Of a stretch of 64,000 bases of DNA, positions 38,101-50,100 are shown piece after piece. Origin of the DNA: Lineus longissimus. Lineage: Eukaryota > Nemertea > Pilidiophora > Heteronemertea > Lineidae. The translations under genes and the position numbers were made by a program. The DNA lies in the NCBI RefSeq assembly GCF_910592395.1, contig NC_088313.1, forward strand, positions 21,220,437 through 21,284,436, written 5' to 3'. The notes beneath the pieces were generated by a model, which made no database searches, was not told the DNA's origin, and saw nothing but the letters and a program-made list of their open reading frames with translations. The first letter of the stretch is position 1; each line of letters starts with the position of its first letter.

Positions 38101-41100
38101 TCTGATCACGACGTGATATGCACTGTCATATCTGTCCCGCGCCATCAGTTACATCTTGGACAGGCGATCATCCTATGAGCCGGATGACCACAACGGCAAT
38201 GATAAGATCTAGACCACGTGGGCAGATATTCAGATCAAACCAGAGCAGAGCATCTCTGGATTTGATCACAGGGTGATGATTCCTCTTAGAGATAATGATA
38301 AGACTTGCTGTTGGCTGTGATGAGCAGTGAATGACAGTCTCTAGCTTTCCTCTCACCAGCAGATGAAAGTTTTACCTTGGGGGAATTAGCACTGAATGCG
38401 TCTTTCAGATGTCATGCTCGTGCGGAGAAAGTCAGCCAACAACCTCTGACAGTTAAACACAGAGTACGAGCCACACTATTAGTAAGACCGGTTGACACAG
38501 AATCCTGACTTGACATCAACACCAGATTGCATTCACATTATTGAAGCCGTCCCTCCAGGACTGAATTGTCTTGATACACTTGAGGTAGATGGAGATGGAT
38601 GTCCACACTTTGTGTCCACGCTCACGAGAATCAAACCTGTGTAATACGGATCTAGATTATCACCTATCCATATTCAATAACGTTGTTGATTCAAAACGGG
38701 TGGAATCTATAAACACAGCTCCACCATGCTACAGGCCTAGTCGAGTCCATGCATCACAGGCCTAGCTCTGCCATTAACATATGGATATGAGTCCATGCAA
38801 ACCAGTCGATTTCCATGCACATATGGCGCTTGTGCCAATAAAATATTGGAAAATGGCCGATACGTATTACAACGGCCGCTCTATGACAACAGGTGGTCAT
38901 GGACTTGGGTGTGATTCTTATGCAGTTTATATTCATCAGTATAATTCTCTAGACCGGTCAAGGCACTTCTAGAGCTGCTCCTTCACAAGCATCCAGGAGA
39001 CCATGGCTGACAGGCAGCAGATGCTCAGATATCTCTAAAGATGAACATGTTATGTCATTTCATTATGGCTGCATATTTGATATTGACTTAGAGAACTAAG
39101 AAAATAATCGAGTGATTACTGATAGGAGCAGTGGGCGTATCCAGTGTCGCATGTCTTTATCACTTCGCCTGATATTGGAAGAAGGATATGGTGGGTGGTG
39201 GTGACAATCTGGCATTGCAGCTAGAGAACTCTCATATCTGGCACCCATGGTTGACAGAATCATGTGGCGTGTCACATTTGACCTGACTGTAGCTGTATTG
39301 TGGATGTGAGGGCATTAAAAAGGCCTGTAATGGCATGGCCAAGCCCTTCATTCAACCTCACAGCATGTGCTCCATTGACACAATGTTTATAAATGAATTG
39401 ATCAATTGATTTATAATGACAGTAACAGCAGTGTTTGGAATAAATAAAGGCTTTGAATTAACTTATTATGATAATATCGGCATATTTTTAATAGAGTTGC
39501 TGTTTTCAACCTATGTGGAGTCAGTGGTAGAGTGGTTGGAGCTCCAGGCATTCATGTTGCAGAGCCTCAGGGTTGTAGGTTCAGTCATAAGAACCCCTAA
39601 CGTGTCTCTCTGTCCAATAGAGCTAAAACTGCATGGTACCAAGGTGACAGCGTTTGAGAATACAAATGCTTGAGTCAGACCATAGAGCTAGGTATTTGTC
39701 TCATTACAACCTGCCAGTTCACGATGCTCTTCATTGCAGCCCAGCCAAACTTGTAAAGAAGGTGAAATGGGCAACCTAAGGCTGGACATCCATAGTGAAC
39801 TTGTGGCCTCATGGTGTGGTATACTGGTAATGGCTTTTAACAACGCAATGGGCAGTATAATACGCAATGCCAGCCAGAGAGATGATAAGAGATGAATTCA
39901 TTGATGCCCGAGAGAATGGGGAAGTACCAATGATAGAACAAGTCTGCCACTACTGGTTCCATGCCCTTACAAAACAACTTTGGGCATGAGACTAGCAACT
40001 TCACGCATAAAAACAAACCCTTGCTACAGAACGCTAACAACAAAACCTCAACAGTACTTTATGAGTGACAGTCAGTCACTCGTGGGAGGAACTGGAGAGG
40101 ATTGTCAGAGACAGCAAATGGTGGAAGAGGGTTGTTGGCAGCCTATGCTTTCAGAGGTCAGAGGACCGAAGGGCTTAAGTCCGTCATTTTACAAGAGGAG
40201 GACAGAAAAACCAAAGTCCAGAGATGAAGGAAAGCACAAATGAAGAACCATCCACCTACCATGTCACTGTCCATGTTGAACATCAACTTCCTCAGAGGTC
40301 CACAACAACTTCCAGCAAGTTTATCTACCTTCCAATGTAATCAGAGTCTTTTTTCAGAATTGAGACTTTCAAATAGTTTAAATCTGATTGAACTGTCCTC
40401 ATTTGCAGACCACACTGTAACCAACATGAATGGTCAATCAAAGTCAGTTAGAAGTTTGAAACTATCTGAGTCAAGATTGTCACCGATTGAATTCAGACAG
40501 GTGTGCCCTTAAATGCGGGCAGAACGCTCGTGACATATCGGCCACAGAATCCCTTCAAAATCATGGCGGAACAGATCAATAGGGACTGTTGTAGTGGTTA
40601 ATATCCGCTTAAGGCCAAGCACCACACAGATGCTGCGGCAGGCATCATAACAGGCCGGTCGGAACCAAAATCAATAGGAACGGTTTGTACCACTGCACCT
40701 GCCTCAGTACAGGAGATAGGAACGGTTTGTACCACTGCACCTGCCTCAGTACAGGAGATAGGAACAGTTTGTACCACTGCACCTGCCTCAGTACAGGAGA
40801 TAGGAACGGTTTGTACCACTGCACCTGCCTCAGTACAGGAGATAGGAACGGTTTGTACCACTGCACCTGCCTCAGTAGAGGAGAAGATGTAACCAGTAGA
40901 AGTCTTTGACAACCTCCACAGACTTTGGCAGAGACGTGCAAGTCAAATGCTTCTTATAGCCCTCTTCTTCTTTCGTGGATGTCTATTTCATATAGTCCTT
41001 ATTTTCATGCCTCAAGAACCCCTTGCCATCATATCCGTAACTCTTATGGTTACCGCTAACGGGAATGATTATTTGGAATATCCATGGAAGGATCCCATCA

Positions 41101-44100
41101 GAACAGACATTGAAAGATGATAGTCTAAGTCAATATGTCAATTATCAACAACTAGAACACAACCACTTGTAGGAACAGTTTTTGAAATCCTTTCAAGATA
41201 CATTTTCCATAATCATTCCTGAATTTGAATCCTTAGACAACCGACAGCATCCAAAGGCAATGATCAAATCAGCCACATGTGTTGACACAGACAATGCTTC
41301 TCTCGTTTGCAATGGTTTGTTCACTGTTGTGTGTTGACGGACAGTATCAGGAGTAGTGACCATTCAAAGTAGCGAGATCTTTTCACCAATAATTGGCTGA
41401 AAGCTGCAGAAGCAGGTGGGATTATTGATTTGGCACGGATCTGCATGGTCACGACGTAATTCCATGACCTAAGTCTAGTGGTAGGCCCTAGCCTACAGGA
41501 CTACTAAATATGAGCTTATCTTTATAGCAATCTGAGTTAAACTACTCTATGAGTTGGAGCTGAAAGAAATGAGGGCAAAGCAGCTGTGAGAGGAGAGTAT
41601 TGTGTTGGTGATGGAACTTATAGCACAACATAGACACACCACTCACAAGCATGGTACACATCTCATAGGTACATCAAGTGAAGGTTTCAATAAGCACCCA
41701 CACAAACATACACCCATCTTGGCGTTATGCCTGTCATGTTTCGGAGGGCATTCCAGTGGTGCTTCAACAAATGTTCATTGCTAAACCTTTGGTTACCAGA
41801 GGCTCCCTGACCTCCAGTGATGTTCCTGTCTCAACCACTGGATGAGCTGCAACCAGTCACAGAACCAGCATTCGCAGTCTTAGATCAGCGGTAACCAACT
41901 GCTTTTCGTTGTTATCCCATGGAGTTCCACCAGCAGACCCTTGGTTTGTGATGAGGGACCCCACTTACACGTCTCAATGAGATATGTACATAACCAAACA
42001 ATCAAATAAGGTACTGTGTGTGATGCTGATAGACCAGCGATGGCCATACAATTAGTAATATGCAACAGAATGATGCCACAGTACTGTAATATGCAACAGA
42101 ATGATGCCACAGTACTGTAATATGCAACAGAATGATGCCACATTACTGTAATATGCAACAGAATGATGCCACAGTACTGTAATATGCAACAGAATGATGG
42201 CACATTACTGTAATATGCAACAGAATGATGCCACAGTACTGTAATATGCAACAGAATGATGCCACAGTACTGTAATATGCAACAGAATGATGCCACAGTA
42301 CTGTAATATGCAACAGAATGATGCCACAGTACTGTAATATGCAACAGAATGATGGCACATTACTGTAATATGCAACAGAATGATGCCACAGTACTGTAAT
42401 ATGCAACAGAATGATGCCACAGTACTCTAGTAGAGATTCTTGTCTCTGCATAATACTAACTGTACGGGGGAGGTTCAAACTCAATAAGAAGACCACGTAT
42501 TGCTGATTTAGCTCAAGGGAGTTACCTTTTCCATTTCAAGACAACACAAAAGCTCATATTCTCTCTCCTGTTAGTATAATGAGGAAAAACCACATCGTTA
42601 GCAATGAAGCAGAGGGTGACTAATATTACAAGAGTTAGTGTTGTTGATGATTACTGAATCAGGGGAAAACCCAGTGAACAAATTGATGATGGTGCCAGCG
42701 GTGGTTTTGATGTTTAATGTTTGTTTCACAGAGAAACTGCCATATCTTTGTGAGTTGACCTTCTACAGCCAGCATTTTAAATGACAACTCTGCTTGGCTG
42801 CTGCATCCTGGGTGATTCATCCACAACAACACACTGGGGCGTCATTCAATATCACTTCGACCTTTCTGTCACCCAATACGGACTCCACCCGATAGGGAGT
42901 CATATCAGAGATTATTGGAAATATATCAGAAAAAAGAACATAGGGCGTCGATGTGATTAAAATGACAGCTGTTGAATGCCTACTGATATAGGCCTAGGAC
43001 AGGCCAGATCCATACATGTTGTCATGGTAACTCTTATCGAAGTAGAGTGACTCCACCTGATGTCTACGGCTAGAACTGATTTCCTCCCGCTTCTGTATAA
43101 GGCCATATGTTAGTAACACTAATTAAACGATAGACAGACCACTACATGATACAAAGTTGGACTTACCCTGAGTAAGTTTTGGTAGTGAGCAAGCTGTTTC
43201 CTCAGTTCTTCAATCTCCTGTTCATGACCGCAGGCATTCTGAAACATGATGGTAGTTCTCTTATAGAACTGACTTTCATTGATGAGGGCAAATCTGACCA
43301 ACTCACTCAAACTAAGCATGCTGCAGTAAAAGAAGAGTCCCAAGTCCATGGAACCCTTTCCAGTTGAACTGAGCACTCTACTCTCTTTTCATGCACATTT
43401 CAACACACACCTTAAGTGATATAGAAATAGTTATAAAGAGACCAAGTGTCATCACTGGATATGAACTGAGGACATCACTTCCATGTCCCTCTACCTGAGC
43501 TTGTGGCAACATTCGTTAAAACTGTGACCTAAGTCTTGACGATCACGACCATAGAGGTGGATTCTTCTGCCAAGAGGGGATTTCATAATCGACAAGAAAC
43601 TACAGTGATGTGTTATAACGTACCTTGCCTCTCCTGAGTTCAGCGATGGTTTCTTTGAGGTTCACTTCAGTCTTCTCCGCCTTCATCAAGCTCTTCTCTG
43701 TCTCCTCCAGAATGCCGATCTGGGCGCGCATTTCAGCCAGCTCCTGTCTTGTGATGACAGCCGTACCGCCACGCGAGCGCGTCAAATCAGCCTGTCGTTG
43801 TTTGTCTTCAAGCGTCTTGATGACCTTCTCCATCCGCTGGATCTTCCGGTTGCATTCATAGAGTTCATCTTGGAGTGAAGTGTTTTCTTTTTCAAGATCT
43901 TTGATTTTGGAGTTCTGGAAAGCAGGAGGAGTTCAAAATTACTCACAGATGTCAGTGCCAAGTGACAGTTACCTTTTCTTTAGTTAAAAATTTTCAAAGT
44001 CAAAAATCTTTGGGACTGATGATGTTTCTTAATTTTGAGCAGAAAAAAAACAAGTGAAAAACTTCGACTTACCCCTCTCTCAAGTGAGGCTGCATTGTTC

Positions 44101-47100
44101 TCCAGCTCCTGCAACTTAAACTTCAACTTCTTCTCACTGCGCTCGAGTGCCTGCACAAGATCCTTTTGCTTGAGCTCAGAGTGGCCCGCATCATCTGCCT
44201 TCCGCAGCAACTCGATCCGCTGAAGTTCTAACTCCTGGTTGCGCTTCTTAAATCGCTTCTCGTTTGTCTCCAAGTAGTCGATTTGTTGTTTCAAAGCAAT
44301 TTCGCTATTTTCCAACAGAGCAGCTTGTTTTTTAGTGTCCTCGAAGACCACAGCTAAATCAGAGACCTCGTACTTCAAGTTGGCACGCTCCTCTTCCAAC
44401 GCGTAGATACGCTCGGATAAACTGTCCGTCAGAGATTCTAAATCCCCACTTCGACGTGCAGCAACGTTCTCAGAACACTCAAACTTAGCCAAGTCACATT
44501 GCAGCGTCCGTTCCTTGTTTTCCAGATCCCTTATCCTCTGTTTGTGAGCAATCTCGGTACTCTGTAAATCATACAGTTGCTCTTGGACTGTTTCAACCTT
44601 GTCTTTCAAGGCCAGATTCTCCTGCTCCACAGTGTACAGTGTCTTTTTTAACTTGGTCTCAGATGACTGCAGCTCCTCCACGAGCACTTCCAAGTTGATG
44701 ACTTTCTTGGCAGCTGATTCCTCGGTGAACTTTAGCTCCTTTGCCTGACCCTTCCAATTCTTCTCCGCACGTTTGACACGGCTGAGTTGATCTTCGAGGT
44801 CATCAAGTTCATCCTGGAAGGAAAGATTTTATGAATATTTACAAATAAGTGGACAGGTTGAAGCAAGTTTCCCTGACACTTCAGAACGATCTCTTCTTCA
44901 CTTATGATCTTCTGGAGCTGATCAAGAAGGTTCAAGATAGGCCTGCGGGTATGCTGACCCAAAGCCTTAATTGTCACACTATTTCTCACCATTCGGTTTG
45001 GACCATCCCACTGGGCTTGCACAGACAGGGCACCAAACCTTACAAAAGACAAACACTCTTTTCCACTTACCTGCATTGCATCAATCTTGGCAAGGAGGTT
45101 GTTCTCCGTCACCTCAAACATGCTGACCTGCTCCTTCAGGTTCTTCTCAGCAAGTTGCAGTTCCCGTCGCTTTACATTCAACTCATGGATGCTGTTCTTA
45201 TCCTTCCTGGCAATCTCGTGGAGCTCTTCACGATCATTCTCAAGGTCGGTGATCTGAACGTCAAAGTATCAAAAGTTACAGCATGTGATTATACTCAGAG
45301 CAAGTAATTAATGTGACGGAAAATGAAAGGACGATCACAGAGCACATGAACCACAAGTCAATTAGAACATTCTCCTGTTTCCCAACTGGTTGGTCTCCTC
45401 TACCAGAGAGTGTGATACAGAGTTCTGGACAGGTGGAACGAATTGAACAAAGCCAATCGAGGTGTGTGGCATGATGGTCAAGAGAGCAAGGTGTGCGGCA
45501 TGATGGTCAAGAGAGCAAGGTGTGTGGCATGATGGTCAAGAGAGAAGTTGTGCCCTACTGACAATCAGTGGTACACGGCGAACACAATGACCACACAACC
45601 TACCTGACTCCTGAGATGTTTCTCCATCTTCTCCAGCTCGTGTATTCGCTGGCGGAGTAGATCCTCCGGTTTGTCCATCAGGCTGTCGGTCACATCATCA
45701 AGTTCGTGTTGCTCATACATCTCCAACTTGCGCTGGAGAGCACGTTCGGACCGCTCCAAGTGCTCGATGCGCTCAGCATAACCTGGGGAAGGCAAGACAA
45801 TAGAGTGGTTTAACACTTATCTGTCTAGCAGGGAGCCAACATGACATTAACATTTCACATCAACCTGAACTTTGCACTAGCACTAGATTAACATTTATTG
45901 TTTGCCGAGGGTGAGCAGTCATTATCCTACTGGATCAAAGCAGAACTGAAATGAAGATGCTCAAACTGAACTTTATGCTGACCAACTGGAGGAAAGCTGG
46001 AGGCTGCAGGGCAAGGAATTGTATCTTGCAGCATGACGATGGATACCTGTGTTATCCTGACTGCGTAGCTTCAACACCTGATCCTGGAGGGCGGTTTCTG
46101 AGTTCTCCTGCTGGCGAATCTTGGCCTGGAGTTCATCAACTTCTTGTTGATGTTCGAGATCACGCAAACGATCAACGGGTCCATGTGTACTCGGCGAACG
46201 GGAACGATGCTCGGAGACGTTCTGACGGAGGTCATCTCGCTCTGTCTGGAGGTCGTGGACGGTGCGACGGAGTTGTTTTTCGCTCGCTTCAAGGTCAATG
46301 ATGCGGTCTTTGAGGTCATGGATTTTGGAGACTGTTTCAGTGGTACGATCTTTGGAGCCAAGGTTGAGCTTGCTTTTAAGCCTGTAATGAAAGAACAAGA
46401 CAGTGAATCCGTTCATAGGACTCCTGCTTCAAGTAGGTGATCCACACCACTAGCTGGCTCAGAGGCAAGTTCCTGCTTCAAGTAGGTGATCCACACCACT
46501 AGCTGGCTCAGAGGCAAGTTCCTGCTTCAAGTAGGTGATCCACACCACTAGCTGGCTCAGAGGCAAGTTCCTGCTTCAAGTAGGTGATCCACACCACTAG
46601 CTGGCTCAGAGGCAAGTTCCTGCTTCAAGTAGGTGATCCACACCACCAGCTGGCTCAGAGGCAAGTTCCTGCTTCAAGTAGGTGATCCACACCACTAGCT
46701 GGCTCAGAGGCAAGTTCCCAGACATGTTCTCCACTTCATGACTTGCCCTTGTACCAGGGGATGAGGAGGAGTTAAGGAAGGAACAGAGGCATTTACAGCC
46801 CGTCACCATTGGCTTTAGTCATGGTAGAGTCATACCTATTTCTGCTAACAATGCATTAGTTCAACATCTTCAAAAAAACAGTAAAGGTATTGTACATGAA
46901 ACCATCAAAGTGACTTACTTGGCCTCATTCCTCTCCAAATCGCTGATGGTGTCCTCCAACTTCTGGATGTGATGGTTGTACTCCTTCCTGGCATCACGTT
47001 GCTCAGTCTGCACAGCGTGGAGATCCGCCTTATACAAGGCTTCCCTCCTCTCCATGTCCACCACTTGCTTCTTGTACGCAGACTCAGAGTTGATGAGCTC

Positions 47101-50100
47101 TTGGAGCTTACCCTCATAGCCGGTCTCCTGGAATGCAAAGTAGCAGTCTTAGTTTGCATGAACTGGTTGAGATGTCAACTCATTTGGTGAAAGTGGATTT
47201 GTTAGAAGAAAGTTGACCTGTGAGACTTCTATTATCCAATGCTGAATCAACATTTTTTCCCTTGGAATCCTTCTACATGAGTCCTGAAATGAACAGGAAC
47301 CTGACTGGTTCACTCCCAGCATGATCTGACACTAAATGATTGCACCTACTCTGATATCGTCCCCTTCAAGCCAGCCATGTGTCCATCCCTCCACCCACCA
47401 GGCGTACCACAGCCCTAAACTCTTGAAATGCATTCCGTTCTCTTGGCTATCTCAACTTTGAGAGAGAAGGCACACAGAAGTCATCATACTCAGCTGGACC
47501 TTGCATTGATTTGACAGAACAGTTGTTGTCATTTTGTTGTCATTTATTGAAGTGTGATCAACCCAAGTATTGCCTATTCCCAACTCAACTCATTTCAAAT
47601 GATGTTGTTCACACCAATCTCATGAAGTATGACCATCAAATGCCACTATAATGTCATTACACATATTGCAAGACTTCTGACTGTCAACCACAAAACAAAT
47701 TGAGAGGAGAATGCCAATTCGGCTCATATTACTTTAGCAGTCAATTGTCAAAAGCCCTATTCTGAATTTGATAGTATCTGTTTGCGACGTTGAGCCAGAC
47801 ACCTACCATCACAGCAATGATTGGCCCATCATACTGACGGGTGTAGTCCTGATTGAGGTGACCTGGCAATGTGCCCTCCTTTTTGGTGCCGAAGAACATG
47901 ATCTCCGCTGGGACAAGCAACCTTGATGCAATTAGTAAATCAACAGCACAAAATCCCACAAGAAGCCGAAAAATTGTACTCCATATCGTCACACACTAGA
48001 CAGGAAGGCACATTGTAAGAAAGTCAACTACCCCTTGCCACCACATCTCTCTAGTATTCAATGCTAACTGGACAAGCTACAGAATCTCCCTAAGCCAGAT
48101 ATCGCATGACTGCTGAGGACAAATCATAGAACAATTCTCCGGCTAATTGGATTTGTGTGTCTCGCAGGACAGTGATTGTGATAAATTTGGAACTTGATCG
48201 ATGTGGCATTTGCATGAGTCAGCATGTTGGATTGAATACTCTCGGTACAGGTGGTTGAGAGGTAGGGAGGTGATGGCATCCCAGCCTCACTGATTGAATA
48301 CTCTTGGTACAGGTGGTTGAGAGGTAGGGAGGTGATGGCATCCCAGCCTCAACAACACACATTGGCTGCCTTTCTCCATCGAGATATTGCGTCCGTTAGA
48401 CATATAAAACATGATCAAAAGTTGGCTAGCCTCAACACTGAAGTCCAATGAGATAAGTGAGCTCTGGCCAAAATAAGATATGTATGCTCTGGTCATTGCA
48501 CAGAAGAGGCCAATCCAGTCAACCTAGTGACATCGAGACTTTGGGGAAGAGAATGCACCAACAGCACTGAACACAAGAACATCAACATCACTTAATACAA
48601 CCTCAGAGGACTCACACAACACGTTAATTGATACAACAAATACTGCATGACTTTGCCCACTTTATCCAATTCCAACTCTCAAGCTCTACCCCAACAAAGA
48701 ACACCTGCTTCATCCCTTAGCTACCAGTAAACAGTTCCATAGCAACCACTGCATGCTGCTCCATCAATGGCTGCCATAAATCACTCTTCAGTTGCCCCCC
48801 TGGGAAATCACACACATAATCATTGACCATCCACACATACAGTTATACAACTAATCTTGACTCTGTGAAATTACGATACTAAAGCAGTCAGTGGTGCATT
48901 AATACTGACACAGTTAAAGTGGCCAGGGTGGGTTTTGCATACAAACAGAATCAAGTTTGATAATTGGCAGATAAAGTCACCGATAAGAAGTATTATGATG
49001 TAGGAATGTCGTGCAAACTTCATACTGAAAGTAAGACATATTTAAGTATCTGGCAGTCCCAAACCTAAAATTGGGTGGGGGGATTTTTCCACATCCCTGA
49101 TAAAGGGAAATAATGATGAAAGATGCATGCAAAGATCATCAATAACAACTTGAGCACCTAACCAGGAACGAGATACATTGCTTCATGCACAGTGATCTTG
49201 CCTCTACTTGAGTTGACATGGAGTCCATGCCAAAGAAAGCCCATCAGAAGGAGACCAGGAGCTCTTCCTACTCACCCCTTCTGTCAGCACAGTTCATGTG
49301 GTGAGAGGGAGCGAGTAGAAGAATCCCAATCTCCTCAAGATGAAGAAAACATGTCTTACCTTTCTACCGAGGATGTGCATTAGCTCCTTCTTCTCAAGGT
49401 CAAGGTTGACTCCTTCAAGGTCAGTTGCCATGGCGAATGCTACAGTCTCAACCACTTGTCGGTAGATCTTGATACAATCCTCCAATTCACCAATCTTTCG
49501 TTTATTTGAGATCTCACCAATTTCAAGTTGTTGTATTTTAGAGATTAATTCATCCTCAGGTAAGTCACTGATGTCGGTTGTCTTTGGCATGTATGATGGC
49601 GGATGGCGGTGGGCTTGCTCAGACTTCGTGATGAAGGAATCGAGGCGGGAATGAAGTGAATCTAACCTATCTTTATAATCCTCAGGTTTTCTATCAGCAC
49701 CTTTTGCGCTACTTTCAGATTTAGCACCAGTAGCAAACTTTTCTATCTCCTCCTGTAGCCTTGCAATCGTGTCTTTATACCGCTGCTCCCTGTGACTGAA
49801 ATCATCTAGTTCCCGGTCAACGGACTCAGTCCGACTCCTGTCCATGGAGCTATCCTCCAGGTCATGCAGCCTGCTTTGTAACTCCTGCTGCATGTCCATG
49901 AGCTCCACACAACGATTAACCAACTCATCTGCTGACTTTTTACTGAGGCTCCTACGCAAATTGTCCTTCTCAGCGCGTGACAACCTGCCCTTCGGTAAAG
50001 ATTTCGGAGCACTTTGAACACCATCAACAAAGTCTACTGTGATTGCTTCCTCGAATACAGGGGCAGCCTCCGCTCTGACACTCTCCTCCTGTGTCACACT

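Larger units (their letters stand above)
38146..42525. other. Upstream region of the giant exon and long intron
   Basis: This stretch holds the presumed promoter and 5' UTR for the 38145 start and the remaining intron of the long isoform. It contains a 42-bp and a 31-bp minisatellite. I see no other exon that has both splice sites and phase 0 on the minus strand. Confidence 0.4.

Noticed and set aside
40598-40941. Repeated peptides from the 42-bp array (EAGAVVQTVPISCT and others)
   Set aside because: The period is a multiple of three, so several frames stay open by chance. No acceptor, donor or upstream exon matches.
41880-42496. Open frames in the 31-bp array at 42056-42427
   Set aside because: Peptides such as HHSVAYYSTVASFCCILQYC arise from repeat structure. 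There is no splice context and the array is intronic.
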